Below, in pieces: positions 17,182 through 26,198 of a DNA stretch of 61,874 bases (the first letter of the stretch is position 1; each line of letters opens with the position of its first letter). The translations under genes and the position numbers were made by a program. The notes under the pieces are model-generated. The model was not told where the DNA came from and searched no databases. It worked only from the letters and a program-made list of their open reading frames with translations. The DNA is taken from the NCBI RefSeq assembly GCF_000980885.2, contig NZ_LBDA02000009.1, forward strand, positions 1-61,874. The letters run 5' to 3'. Source of the DNA: Streptomyces malaysiense. GTDB taxonomy: Bacteria; Actinomycetota; Actinomycetes; Streptomycetales; Streptomycetaceae.

Positions 17182-18336
17182 ATGACGGTTCTGGAGCAGC
17201 GGGGCGCGTACCGGCCATCGCCGCCGCCCGCCTGGCAGCCCCGTATGGACCCCGCGCCGCTGCTGCCCGACGCCGAGCCGTACCGCGTCCTCGGCACCGA
17301 GGCGGCCGCCAAGGCCGATCCTGGTCTGCTCCGCAGGCTGCACGCCCAGCTGGTGCGCGGCCGCCGCTACAACACGCAGGCCACCGCGCTCACCAAGCAG
17401 GGCCGCCTCGCCGTCTACCCCTCCAGCACCGGCCAGGAGGCGTGCGAGGTCGCCGCCGCCCTGGCGCTCGAAGAGCGCGACTGGCTCTTCCCCAGCTACC
17501 GCGACACCCTGGCCGTCGTCGCCCGCGGTGTGGACCCGGTCGAGGCCCTCACCCTGTTGCGCGGCGACTGGCACACCGGCTACGACCCGTACGCGCACCG
17601 GGTGGCCCCCCTCTCCACCCCGCTGGCCACCCAGTTGCCGCACGCCGTCGGCCTCGCCCACGCCGCCCGCCTCAAGGGCGACGACGTGGTCGCGCTCGCC
17701 ATGATCGGCGACGGCGGCACCAGCGAGGGCGACTTCCACGAGGCGCTGAACTTCGCCGCCGTCTGGCAGGCACCCGTCGTCTTCCTGGTGCAGAACAACG
17801 GCTTCGCCATCTCCGTCCCGCTCGCCAAGCAGACCGCCGCCCCCTCCCTGGCCCACAAGGCCGTCGGCTACGGCATGCCCGGCCGCCTGGTCGACGGCAA
17901 CGACGCGGCGGCGGTGCACGAGGTGCTCACCGACGCCGTACGACACGCCCGCGCGGGCGGTGGACCGACGCTGATCGAGGCGGTCACCTACCGCATCGAC
18001 GCCCACACCAACGCCGACGACGCCACCCGCTACCGGGGCGACGCCGAGGTCGAGGCCTGGCGCGCGCACGACCCGGTGCGTCTGCTGGAGACGGAGCTGA
18101 CCGAGCGCGGCCTGATCGACGCGGCCGGCCTGGAGTCCGTACGGGAGGACGCCGAGGCGATGGCCGCCGACCTGCGCGAACGGATGAACCAGGATCCCGA
18201 GCTCAACCCGATGGACCTCTTCGACCACGTCTATGCCGAGACCACCGCCCAACTGCGCGAACAGCGGGACCTGCTGCGGGCCGAGCTGGCGGCCGAGCAG
18301 GACGGGCCCGACCAGCAGGAAGGCGACCGCCGATGA
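17182..18336 (+). CDS. bkdA: branched-chain 2-oxoacid dehydrogenase E1 alpha (copy 1)
   Basis: 384 residues. The thiamine diphosphate motif is GDGGTSEGDFHEALNFAAVW (from residue 176), and the cofactor/Mg region FVLQNN-like element reads FLVQNNGFAISVP. YPSSTGQEACEVAAALAL and the phosphorylation-loop region YRIDAHTNADDATRYR match E1 alpha of two-subunit E1 enzymes. It decarboxylates branched-chain 2-oxoacids and, with E1 beta and E2, supplies isobutyryl-, isovaleryl- and 2-methylbutyryl-CoA for fatty acid and polyketide starters. It is the first gene of a three-gene operon; its stop overlaps the E1 beta ATG. An AGGAGGTG site precedes the ATG. Confidence 0.92.
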   Translation: MTVLEQRGAYRPSPPPAWQPRMDPAPLLPDAEPYRVLGTEAAAKADPGLLRRLHAQLVRGRRYNTQATALTKQGRLAVYPSSTGQEACEVAAALALEERDWLFPSYRDTLAVVARGVDPVEALTLLRGDWHTGYDPYAHRVAPLSTPLATQLPHAVGLAHAARLKGDDVVALAMIGDGGTSEGDFHEALNFAAVWQAPVVFLVQNNGFAISVPLAKQTAAPSLAHKAVGYGMPGRLVDGNDAAAVHEVLTDAVRHARAGGGPTLIEAVTYRIDAHTNADDATRYRGDAEVEAWRAHDPVRLLETELTERGLIDAAGLESVREDAEAMAADLRERMNQDPELNPMDLFDHVYAETTAQLREQRDLLRAELAAEQDGPDQQEGDRR

Positions 18337-19337
18337 CCACCGTGGCCGTCAAGCCCGCCACCATGGCCCAGGCCCTCACCCGCGCGATGCGCGACGCGAT
18401 GGCCGCCGACCCGACCGTGCACGTGCTCGGTGAGGACGTCGGCACCCTCGGCGGTGTCTTCCGCGTCACCGACGGGCTCGCCAAGGAGTTCGGCGAGGAC
18501 CGCTGCACCGACACCCCGCTCGCGGAGGCGGGCATCCTCGGCGCCGCCGTCGGCATGGCCATGTACGGTCTGCGCCCGGTGGTGGAGATGCAGTTCGATG
18601 CCTTCGCCTACCCGGCGTTCGAGCAACTGGTCAGCCATGTCTCCCGGATGCGCAACCGCACCCGCGGCCGGATGCCCCTGCCGATCACCGTCCGCATCCC
18701 CTACGGCGGCGGTATCGGCGGCGTCGAGCACCACAGCGACTCCTCCGAGGCGTACTACATGGCCACCCCCGGCCTGCACGTGGTCACACCCGCGACCGTC
18801 GCCGACGCCTACGGCCTGCTGCGGCAGGCCATCGCCTCCGACGACCCGGTCGTCTTCCTGGAGCCAAAGCGGCTCTACTGGTCCAAGGACACCTGGAACC
18901 CGGAGGAGCCGACCGAGGTCGAGCCGATCGGGCGCGCGGTGGTCCGGCGCACCGGCCGCAGCGCCACGCTCATCACCTACGGCCCCTCCGTGCCCGTCTG
19001 CCTGGAGGCCGCCGAGGCCGCGCGGGCCGAGGGCTGGGACCTGGAGGTGGTCGACCTGCGCTCCCTGGTGCCGTTCGACGACGAGACGGTCTGCGCCTCC
19101 GTGCGGCGCACCGGACGCGCGGTCGTGGTGCACGAGTCCACCGGGTTCGGCGGTCCGGGCGGCGAGATCGCGGCCCGTGTCACCGAGCGCTGCTTCCACC
19201 ACCTGGAGGCCCCCGTGCTGCGCGTGGCCGGGTTCGACCTCCCCTACCCGCCGCCCATGCTGGAGCGGCACCATCTGCCCGGAGTCGACCGCGTCCTGGA
19301 CGCCGTGGCCCGGCTCCAGTGGGAGGCCGAGGGCTGA
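18333..19337 (+). CDS. bkdB: branched-chain 2-oxoacid dehydrogenase E1 beta (copy 1)
   Basis: 334 residues in the E1 beta family: MAQALTRAMRDAMAADPTVHVLGEDVGTLGGVFRVT, then IPYGGGIGGVEHHSDSSE, with the C-terminal transketolase domain ending HHLEAPVLRVAGFDLPYPPP. It pairs with E1 alpha to complete the thiamine site. The ATG overlaps the bkdA stop (ATGA) and its own stop overlaps the E2 start by one base (TGATG), so all three subunits are coupled. It is paralogous to the gene at 33409. Confidence 0.92.
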   Translation: MTTVAVKPATMAQALTRAMRDAMAADPTVHVLGEDVGTLGGVFRVTDGLAKEFGEDRCTDTPLAEAGILGAAVGMAMYGLRPVVEMQFDAFAYPAFEQLVSHVSRMRNRTRGRMPLPITVRIPYGGGIGGVEHHSDSSEAYYMATPGLHVVTPATVADAYGLLRQAIASDDPVVFLEPKRLYWSKDTWNPEEPTEVEPIGRAVVRRTGRSATLITYGPSVPVCLEAAEAARAEGWDLEVVDLRSLVPFDDETVCASVRRTGRAVVVHESTGFGGPGGEIAARVTERCFHHLEAPVLRVAGFDLPYPPPMLERHHLPGVDRVLDAVARLQWEAEG

Positions 19338-20725
19338 TGGCACAGGTGCTGGAGTTCAAGCTGCCCGATCTCGGCGAGGGACTGACCGAGGCGGAGATCG
19401 TGCGCTGGCTGGTCCAGGTCGGTGACGTGGTCGCCGTCGACCAGCCGGTGGTCGAGGTCGAGACGGCCAAGGCATCGGTGGAGGTCCCCTGCCCCTACGG
19501 CGGCGTGGTCACCGCCCGCTACGGCGACGAGGGCACCGAACTCCCGGTCGGCGCCCCGCTCCTGACGGTCGCGGTCGGCGAACCGGACGCGGAGTCCACG
19601 GCGGGCTCGGGCAATGTCCTGGTCGGGTACGGCACGTCCGAGGCGCCCGGCCGGCGCCGGAGGGTGCGGCCGGTGGCCCTGACCGGTGGTGGCGCCGGCG
19701 GGAACGGCGCCAACGGCGTGCGTGCCGCGGTGCGGGGCGCCGACGCCGCGAGTTCCGGTGTGAACGGCACTGCCGCGGCACCGGCTCCGGGCCTGCCCGG
19801 CACGGCGCTGCTGTCCGGCGGTCCCGTGCCGGTGATCTCCCCGCTGGTGCGCAGGCTCGCCCGAGAGGGCGGACTGGATCTGCGTCAGCTGGCGGGCTCC
19901 GGCCCGAACGGGCTGATCCTGCGCGCCGACGTGGAGCGTGCCCTGCGGGCCGGTGCGGGTCCGGAGAGCGGTCGTACGGCCGAGCCCCCTGTCGCGGCGG
20001 TGCCCGTCCAGGCCATGGCGTCCGCCCCGGTCGCGGGCGAGGTGCGTGTTCCGCTCAAGGGCATCCGCGGTGCCGTCGCCGACAAGCTGTCCCGCAGCCG
20101 CCGGGAGATCCCGGACGCGACCTGCTGGGTGGACGCCGACGCCACCGAACTGATGCGCGCTCGGGCCGCGATGAACGCGGCGGGAGGCACGAAGATCTCG
20201 CTCGTCGCGCTGCTCGCCCGTATCTGCGCCGCTGCCCTCGCGCGGTTCCCCGAGCTGAACTCCTCGGTCGACACCGAGGCCCGCGAGATCGTCCAGCACC
20301 CCCATGTGCACCTCGGGTTCGCGGCGCAGACCGAGCGCGGCCTGGTCGTGCCGGTCGTCCGGGACGCCCATGCCCGCGACGCGGAGTCGCTGACCACCGA
20401 GTTCGCCCGGCTCACCGAGGCGGCCCGCGCCGGGACGCTGACCCCGGGAGAACTCACCGGCGGCACCTTCACGCTGAACAACTACGGGGTCTTCGGCGTC
20501 GACGGCTCCACGCCGATCGTCAACCACCCCGAGGCGGCCATGCTCGGCGTCGGCCGGATCGTCCCCAAGCCGTGGGTGCACGAGGGCGAGCTGGCCGTGC
20601 GCCAGGTCGTCCAGCTCTCGCTCACCTTCGACCACCGGGTGTGCGACGGCGGTACGGCGGGCGGCTTCCTGCGGTATGTCGCGGACTGCGTGGAACAGCC
20701 GGCGGTGCTGCTGCGCAGCCTGTGA
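19337..20725 (+). CDS. bkdC: dihydrolipoamide acyltransferase E2 (copy 1)
   Basis: 462 residues. A single lipoyl domain spans about 1-80, with the lipoylated lysine expected at residue 45 (VETAKASVE). A linker rich in Ala and Gly follows, then a peripheral subunit-binding domain (ISPLVRRLAREGGLDLRQLA, ending NGLILRADVERAL) and the catalytic acyltransferase domain with active-site FDHRVCDGG near the C-terminus. It accepts the branched acyl group from E1 and transfers it to CoA. The E3 lipoamide dehydrogenase is not in the window, as is usual because it is shared. Confidence 0.92.
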   Translation: MAQVLEFKLPDLGEGLTEAEIVRWLVQVGDVVAVDQPVVEVETAKASVEVPCPYGGVVTARYGDEGTELPVGAPLLTVAVGEPDAESTAGSGNVLVGYGTSEAPGRRRRVRPVALTGGGAGGNGANGVRAAVRGADAASSGVNGTAAAPAPGLPGTALLSGGPVPVISPLVRRLAREGGLDLRQLAGSGPNGLILRADVERALRAGAGPESGRTAEPPVAAVPVQAMASAPVAGEVRVPLKGIRGAVADKLSRSRREIPDATCWVDADATELMRARAAMNAAGGTKISLVALLARICAAALARFPELNSSVDTEAREIVQHPHVHLGFAAQTERGLVVPVVRDAHARDAESLTTEFARLTEAARAGTLTPGELTGGTFTLNNYGVFGVDGSTPIVNHPEAAMLGVGRIVPKPWVHEGELAVRQVVQLSLTFDHRVCDGGTAGGFLRYVADCVEQPAVLLRSL

Positions 20726-20786
20726 CCCGCCGGGTTCCCGTCCTCCGTCGGTTCCCTGTGATCGGCGCGGCCCGCATACTCGGGGA

Positions 20787-21722
20787 GTGACCGACAACGC
20801 CACCGCCGGGCAGGCGGCCACCTCGGCCGTCCTCGGAGCCCACGCGGCACCCTCGCCGTACGACGCCGTCGTACTGGCCGGAGGTGCCGCGCGGCGGCTC
20901 GGCGGGGCCGACAAGCCCGGCGTCCGGGTCGGCGGCCGGGCGCTGCTGGACCGGGTGCTCACGGCCTGCGCGGGCGCCCGTACGACCGTCGTCGTGGCCG
21001 CGCCCCGGAGCACCGTCCGCCCGGTGTGCTGGGCGCGCGAGGAGCCACCCGGCGCGGGACCGGTCGCCGCGCTGGCGGCCGGGTTGCGGCACGTCACGGC
21101 CGAACACGCCGTCGTCCTCTCCGCCGACCTGCCCTTCCTGCGGGCGGACACGCTGCGGCGGCTGTTGACCGCCCTGGGCGAGAGCGGCGCCGACGGCGCG
21201 CTGCTCACCGACGCGGACGGCCGCGACCAGCCCCTGGTCGCCGCGTACCGCACCGCTGCCCTGCGCCGCGAACTGGCCGCGCTCGCCACCGCGCACGGCG
21301 GCCTCACCGGGCTGCCGCTGCGCCGGCTCACCGGCGCCCTCCGCCTCAGCCGGGTCCCGGACCCGCACGCGTCCTTCGACTGCGACACCTGGGACGACAT
21401 CGTCAACGCCAGGGCACGGATCAGGGAGCATGGGCACGTGTTGGATGAATGGATCTCCGCAGTCAAGGACGAGCTGGGCATCGACCTGGACGTCGACACG
21501 AACGTCCTGCTCGACCTCGCCCGGGACGCCGCGCACGGTGTGGCCCGGCCCGCCGCCCCGCTGACCACCTTCCTCGTCGGCTACGCCGCCGCCCAGGGCA
21601 AGGGCGGCCCCGAGGCCGTCGCCGAGGCCGCCCGCAAGGCCGCCGCGCTGGCTCTGCGCTGGGAGGAAGAGGCGTCGGGCACCGGGGAAAGCGGGGGCCC
21701 GAGCGCCCCGGACGCCGGGTGA
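20787..21722 (+). CDS. mobA: MobA-like molybdenum cofactor guanylyltransferase fused to DUF6457
   Basis: 311 residues. The first 200 form a nucleotidyltransferase domain with VVLAGGAARRLGGADKPGVR as the GTP-binding loop and VLSADLPFLR as the metal-binding aspartate region. The last 90 (VLDEWISAVKDELGIDLDVD onward) match the DUF6457 helical domain. MobA attaches GMP to molybdopterin. The GTG at 20787 is preceded by CATACT (20775-20780), which suggests a leaderless start. Its stop overlaps the moeA GTG. DUF6457 also occurs alone elsewhere; its role in this fusion is unknown. Confidence 0.85.
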   Translation: MTDNATAGQAATSAVLGAHAAPSPYDAVVLAGGAARRLGGADKPGVRVGGRALLDRVLTACAGARTTVVVAAPRSTVRPVCWAREEPPGAGPVAALAAGLRHVTAEHAVVLSADLPFLRADTLRRLLTALGESGADGALLTDADGRDQPLVAAYRTAALRRELAALATAHGGLTGLPLRRLTGALRLSRVPDPHASFDCDTWDDIVNARARIREHGHVLDEWISAVKDELGIDLDVDTNVLLDLARDAAHGVARPAAPLTTFLVGYAAAQGKGGPEAVAEAARKAAALALRWEEEASGTGESGGPSAPDAG

Positions 21723-23128
21723 CCGCGCCCGGCCTGCGTGACGGGGCACCCGTGGAGGACAGCGACGACCTCGACGTCGAGGAGGCACTGGCCCTCGTGA
21801 GGGAAGCCAAGGACGACGGCACCGGCCCGGCCCGGGACGCGCGGCCCGCCGAGCCGAACCGGCATGCGCCGGCGGAACGGCACCGGGCCACCCCCTGGCC
21901 CGAGGCCCGCGAGATCGCCGCCCGGACCGCCCGGAGCACCCGCTCGGGCCGGCCCGCCGGCACCACCGCCGCGGGCGGTCCCGTCCCCCGCCGCGCCCCC
22001 GTCTCCGTCCCCCTCGCAGATGCCCTCGGCCTCGTCCTCGCCGCGCCCCTCGACGCGCTCGGCGACCTGCCCTCGTTCGACACCTCCGCGATGGACGGCT
22101 GGGCGGTCGCCGGCCCCGGGCCCTGGACGGTGCGCGAGGCGGGTGTGCTCGCCGGGCACGCGCAGCCCGCGCCGCTCACCGACGGCGAGGCGGTCCGTAT
22201 CGCGACCGGTGCCCGTGTCCCCGCCGACACCACCGCCGTCCTGCGCACCGAGCACGGCCGTACGGACGCCCAGGGCCGGCTGCACGCCACCCGGGAGACG
22301 GCGCACGGCCAGGACATCCGTCCGCGCGGCCAGGAGTGCCGCAGCGGCGACCAGTTGCTGCCCGTCGGCACCCAGATCACCCCGGCCGTCCTCGGTCTGG
22401 CCGCCGCCGCGGGGTACGACACCGTCACCGTCGTCCCCCGGCCCCACGCCGACGTCCTCGTCCTCGGAGACGAGCTGCTGACCGAGGGGCTGCCGCGCGA
22501 GGGGCTGATCCGGGACGCGCTCGGCCCCATGCTGCCGCCCTGGCTGCGGGCGCTCGGCGCCGAGGTCGTGGCGGTGCGCCGGGTCCGCGACGACGCCGAC
22601 GAGCTGCACAGGGCGATCACCGACTCCACGGCCGACCTGGTCGTCACCACCGGGGGCACCGCCGCCGGGCCCCTCGACCATGTCCACCCCACCCTGGAAC
22701 GCATCGGCGCCGAACTCCTCGTCGACGGGGTGAAGGTGCGCCCGGGGCACCCCATGCTGCTGGCCCGCACCAAGGACGGCCAGCACCTCGTCGGCCTGCC
22801 CGGCAACCCCCTCGCTGCCGTCTCCGGCCTCGTCACGCTCGCCGAGCCGCTGCTGCGGACCCTCGCCGCCCGCCCCGCCCCCGAGCCCTACACGCTGCCG
22901 CTGACGGAGCCGGTGCACGGGCATCCGTACGACACCCGGCTCGTCCCCGTGGTGCTGCGCGGCGACCGAGCCGTACCGCTGCACTACAACGGCCCGGCCA
23001 TGCTGCGCGGGATCGCCGCCGCCGACGCGCTGGCCGTCGTACCCCCGGGCGGGGCCCGGCAGGGCGCGGAGACGGAGCTGCTGGACCTGCCCTGGACGAC
23101 CGCGGGGATCGGGGTATGTTTCACGTGA
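21719..23128 (+). CDS. moeA: molybdopterin molybdenumtransferase MoeA
   Basis: 469 residues, somewhat longer than E. coli MoeA because of a 90-residue charged, Ala/Arg/Pro-rich N-terminal extension. Core motifs are DTSAMDGWAV, the MoeA subdomain RIATGARVPADTTAVL, VTTGGTAAGPLDH in the MogA-like nucleotide fold, and GLPGNPLAAV. It inserts molybdate into adenylylated molybdopterin. The GTG overlaps the mobA stop (GTGA); a GTG at 21752 is an alternative. The stop codon lies inside a parS palindrome and the last 13 bases overlap the next gene. Confidence 0.9.
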   Translation: MTAPGLRDGAPVEDSDDLDVEEALALVREAKDDGTGPARDARPAEPNRHAPAERHRATPWPEAREIAARTARSTRSGRPAGTTAAGGPVPRRAPVSVPLADALGLVLAAPLDALGDLPSFDTSAMDGWAVAGPGPWTVREAGVLAGHAQPAPLTDGEAVRIATGARVPADTTAVLRTEHGRTDAQGRLHATRETAHGQDIRPRGQECRSGDQLLPVGTQITPAVLGLAAAAGYDTVTVVPRPHADVLVLGDELLTEGLPREGLIRDALGPMLPPWLRALGAEVVAVRRVRDDADELHRAITDSTADLVVTTGGTAAGPLDHVHPTLERIGAELLVDGVKVRPGHPMLLARTKDGQHLVGLPGNPLAAVSGLVTLAEPLLRTLAARPAPEPYTLPLTEPVHGHPYDTRLVPVVLRGDRAVPLHYNGPAMLRGIAAADALAVVPPGGARQGAETELLDLPWTTAGIGVCFT

Positions 23129-24249
23129 AACGTGCGGATGACGACACCCCCGGCACCACCGGGGTGCCGCGGGGCGACAGCCTCACCGCGGACGAACGCC
23201 CGGTCGCCCACCGGGTGGAGCTGCCGGTGAAGGTGGTGGAACGGCCGCTCCGCCAGGTCGCCAAACGGCTGCTGATGGCGCTGCTGGTGCTGGTCGTCAC
23301 CGCGCTCGTGGTCTACGCCGACCGCGCCGGCTACCACGACAGCGCCGACGACTCCGTGGACCTGCTCGACTCGTTCTACTACGCCACCGTCACCCTCTCC
23401 ACCACGGGATACGGCGACATCACCCCGGTCAGCGACAGTGCTCGGCTGACCAACATCTTCGTCATCACGCCCCTGCGTGTGCTGTTCCTGATCATCCTGG
23501 TCGGCACCACGCTGGAGGTCCTCACCGAGCGCACCCGGGAGGAATGGCGCCTGAAACGCTGGAGGTCCGCCTTGCGCGAGCACACCGTCGTCGTCGGCTT
23601 CGGCACCAAGGGACGTTCGGCCGTGCAGACCGTCTGCGCGACCGGGCTGAAGAAGGAGCAGGTGGTCGTGGTCGACCCCAGCGCCAAGGTGATCGACGCG
23701 GCGACCGCCGACGGCTACGCCGGGGTCATGGGCGACGCCACCCGCAGTGACGTCCTCAAGCGGGCCGAGGTGCACAGGGCCCGGCAGATCATCGTGGCCC
23801 CGCAGCGCGACGACACCGCCGTGCTGGTCACGCTGACCGCCCGTCAGCTCAACCGCGGCGCGAAGATCGTGGCCGCGGTGCGCGAGGAGGAGAACGCCCC
23901 GCTGCTGCGGCAGTCCGGTGCCGACGCCGTCATCACCAGCGCCAGCGCGGCCGGACGGCTGCTCGGCCTGTCCGTCCTCAGCCCCGCCGCCGGCATGGTC
24001 ATAGAGGACCTCATCCAGCAGGGCAGCGGCCTGGACCTCGTGGAGCGTCCGGTGGTGCGCGCCGAGGCGGGCAAGGCGCCCCGCGAGATCGACGACCTCG
24101 TGGTGAGCGTCGTACGCGGTCACCGGGTGCTCGGTTACGACGACCGGTCCATCGGTGCCCTCCAGCTGACCGACCGGCTCATCACCATCGTGCGCGCCAG
24201 CCCCGCCACCCGGATCACCCCGCACCCGCGCCCCCTGCCCGGGGACTGA
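23116..24249 (+). CDS. two-helix potassium channel protein with RCK (TrkA-N) domain
   Basis: 377 residues. One transmembrane helix (LLMALLVLVVTALVVYA) leads to a pore loop with selectivity filter TTGYGD, then a second helix (IFVITPLRVLFLIILVGTTL). The cytoplasmic part has an RCK/TrkA-N Rossmann domain (HTVVVGFGTKGRSAVQT) and a TrkA-C-like end. This is the MthK-type architecture: a ligand-gated K+ channel. The ATG at 23116 overlaps moeA by 13 bases, and the first codons (MFHVKR) are made of the parS palindrome. Use of the codon TTT for Phe is atypical here. Confidence 0.88.
   Translation: MFHVKRADDDTPGTTGVPRGDSLTADERPVAHRVELPVKVVERPLRQVAKRLLMALLVLVVTALVVYADRAGYHDSADDSVDLLDSFYYATVTLSTTGYGDITPVSDSARLTNIFVITPLRVLFLIILVGTTLEVLTERTREEWRLKRWRSALREHTVVVGFGTKGRSAVQTVCATGLKKEQVVVVDPSAKVIDAATADGYAGVMGDATRSDVLKRAEVHRARQIIVAPQRDDTAVLVTLTARQLNRGAKIVAAVREEENAPLLRQSGADAVITSASAAGRLLGLSVLSPAAGMVIEDLIQQGSGLDLVERPVVRAEAGKAPREIDDLVVSVVRGHRVLGYDDRSIGALQLTDRLITIVRASPATRITPHPRPLPGD
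23118..23131. other. parS centromere site (ParB binding), perfect match
   Basis: GTTTCACGTGAAAC is identical to the Streptomyces parS consensus. It contains the moeA stop codon (TGA, 23126-23128) and codes for residues 1-6 of the channel protein. ParB nucleates on such sites near the origin. Confidence 0.9.
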
Positions 24250-24306
24250 GGCGGGGCGTCGGGCGCCGCGGCCGCCCGGCGCGGCAGGGGGAGTAGCGTC
24301 GCGGAC

Positions 24307-25287
24307 ATGCATGCGATCACGATTTTCGAACCTGGTGGTCCCGAGGCGCTGGTGTGGGACGAGGTCCCCGATCCGGTGGCCGGCGAGGGCGAGGTGCTGG
24401 TCGACGTGACGGCCAGCGCCGTCAACCGTGCCGACGTCCTGCAACGGCAGGGCTTCTACAACCCGCCGCCCGGCGCCTCCCCCTACCCCGGCCTGGAGTG
24501 CTCCGGCCGGATCGCCGCGGTCGGCCCCGGGGTGTCCGGCTGGGCCGTCGGCGACGAGGTGTGCGCGCTGCTCGCGGGCGGCGGCTACGCCCAGAAGGTC
24601 GTCGTACCGGCCGGGCAGCTGCTGCCGGTGCCGGCGGGCGTCGACCTCGTACGGGCCGCCGCGCTGCCCGAGGTGGCCTGCACGGTCTGGTCCAACGTGT
24701 TCATGATCTCCCATCTGCGACCGGGCGAGACCCTGCTGGTGCACGGCGGCTCCAGCGGCATCGGCACCATGGCGATCCAGCTGGCCAAGGCGGTCGGCGC
24801 CAGGGTCGCGGTGACCGCCGGGACCAAGGAGAAGCTGGAGCGTTGCGCCGAGCTGGGCGCCGACATCCTGATCAACTACCGGGAGCAGGACTTCGTCGCC
24901 GAGGTGGAGGAGGCCACCGCCGGCGCCGGCGCCGACGTCGTCCTCGACAACATGGGCGCCAAGTACCTCGACCGCAATGTGCGCGCCCTGGCGGTCAACG
25001 GGCGCCTGGCGATCATCGGGATGCAGGGCGGTGTCAAGGGTGAGCTGAACATCGGCACGCTGCTGCAGAAGCGGGCGGCCGTCACCGCCACCTCGCTGCG
25101 GGCGCGGCCGGCGGAGGAGAAGTCGGCCATCGTCGCCGCGGTGCGCGAACACGTCTGGCCGCTGATCGCCGGGGGGCGTGTGCGCCCGGTGGTGGACCGT
25201 GAGCTGCCGATGCCGCGGGCCGCCGAGGCGCACCGGGTCGTGGAGGAGAGCGGCCACATCGGCAAGGTGCTGCTCGTGGCCCCGTAG
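24307..25287 (+). CDS. NAD(P)H-quinone oxidoreductase, zinc-free MDR family
   Basis: 326 residues of the quinone oxidoreductase branch of the medium-chain dehydrogenase family. VTASAVNRADVLQRQGFYNPPPGASPYPGLECSG is diagnostic (PIG3/QOR-like), and the NADPH-binding motif is VHGGSSGIGTMAIQLAKAVGA. The catalytic zinc ligands of alcohol dehydrogenases are absent, as expected for this branch. A TAGCGT box (24295-24300) ends six bases upstream of the first ATG, suggesting a leaderless transcript. The substrate is not predictable beyond quinone or enone reduction. Confidence 0.9.
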   Translation: MHAITIFEPGGPEALVWDEVPDPVAGEGEVLVDVTASAVNRADVLQRQGFYNPPPGASPYPGLECSGRIAAVGPGVSGWAVGDEVCALLAGGGYAQKVVVPAGQLLPVPAGVDLVRAAALPEVACTVWSNVFMISHLRPGETLLVHGGSSGIGTMAIQLAKAVGARVAVTAGTKEKLERCAELGADILINYREQDFVAEVEEATAGAGADVVLDNMGAKYLDRNVRALAVNGRLAIIGMQGGVKGELNIGTLLQKRAAVTATSLRARPAEEKSAIVAAVREHVWPLIAGGRVRPVVDRELPMPRAAEAHRVVEESGHIGKVLLVAP

Positions 25288-25309
25288 CGGACCCTCCGGG
25301 GGCCGGGGA

Positions 25310-26017
25310 TCAGCTCCTGCGCAGCCGGAGCCCCAGGAAGGCGAGGCCGAGGCCCAGGCCGATGAGGACGAGTCCGCTGCCGAGCGGCAGGATCCGCAGG
25401 GTCGGCTCGCTCGCGTTCTCGCTCTGTCGGGCGGCGTTCTCGTCGGCCGACTGCCCCGGTGTGGGGTCGAGGCCCGCCTCCTGGGTCGGCCGTGAGGCGG
25501 TCGGGGTCTCCGCGGTCTCCGGCTCCGCGGGCCGCGCCGCGGCGGACTCCGGGACGGAGTCCTCGTCGCCCTCCACCTGGGCCCAGGGCCCGTCCTGCCG
25601 CCCCGGACGCAGCTTCCCCTCACCGGCTCCGCTCCCCGCCCGGGACGGCTCGCCGGACGGCGCGCTGTACGTGGCGGAGGCGGAGCCGGACGGCGGGGCC
25701 GGGTGCTCGGACGGCGGGGCCGGGTGCTGGGGCCCGGCGCCGCCGTGTCCCGGACGGTCCTGGTGACCGTGTCCGGAGTGACCGGAACCGGCGGCGTTCC
25801 CGGCCGCGGAGGACCCTCCGGCACCAGCACCGCCCGCGCCGCCCGGGTGGCCGGAGGGCGAGACCGAGGGCGTGGCGGCGGGGTGGCCCGCGGTGGGGGA
25901 GTGCGGGGGGCCGGCCTCGGCGGCGTACGCGGCGGCGGTGCCGTAGGCGGGCAGGGCCGCCGTGAGGACGAGCAGCAGCCGCAGACAGGGATGGGTGAGT
26001 CGCAGCCATGGAGTCAC
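25310..26017 (-). CDS. secreted, C-terminally membrane-anchored surface protein of unknown function
   Basis: 235 residues. An N-terminal signal peptide (LRLLLVLTAALPAYGTAAAYAAEA, cleavage likely after AYA) is followed by a 160-residue low-complexity body rich in Gly, Ser, Pro, His and Ala. A C-terminal transmembrane helix (LPLGSGLVLIGLGLGLAFLGL) ends in Arg-rich LRLRRS. The layout is that of a wall-spanning, membrane-anchored protein; the hydrophobic-plus-basic tail resembles a sortase signal, but no clear LPxTG is present. It converges closely with the quinone oxidoreductase gene (22 bases). Confidence 0.75.
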   Translation of the reverse strand: MTPWLRLTHPCLRLLLVLTAALPAYGTAAAYAAEAGPPHSPTAGHPAATPSVSPSGHPGGAGGAGAGGSSAAGNAAGSGHSGHGHQDRPGHGGAGPQHPAPPSEHPAPPSGSASATYSAPSGEPSRAGSGAGEGKLRPGRQDGPWAQVEGDEDSVPESAAARPAEPETAETPTASRPTQEAGLDPTPGQSADENAARQSENASEPTLRILPLGSGLVLIGLGLGLAFLGLRLRRS

Positions 26018-26198
26018 GTCGGTGACCTCCCGGAGCCCAGCTGGCGTGAGCGCGTGATCGATGATGAACCGACGGGACCAGCCTCACATCGCCGGACTCC
26101 TGGGGCATTCCGGATTGGGCCGACGGGTCTAACCGGCCGATCCGCTCCACCGGGGGGCGCCACGGTGGTGAGGTGGGCGGGTGCGAGAGAATGACGGC

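Noticed and set aside
22984..25830. 948-codon minus-strand frame over the channel and quinone oxidoreductase genes
   Set aside because: It shadows two genes with clear domains; the translation is Arg/Gly/Val/His-rich and featureless.
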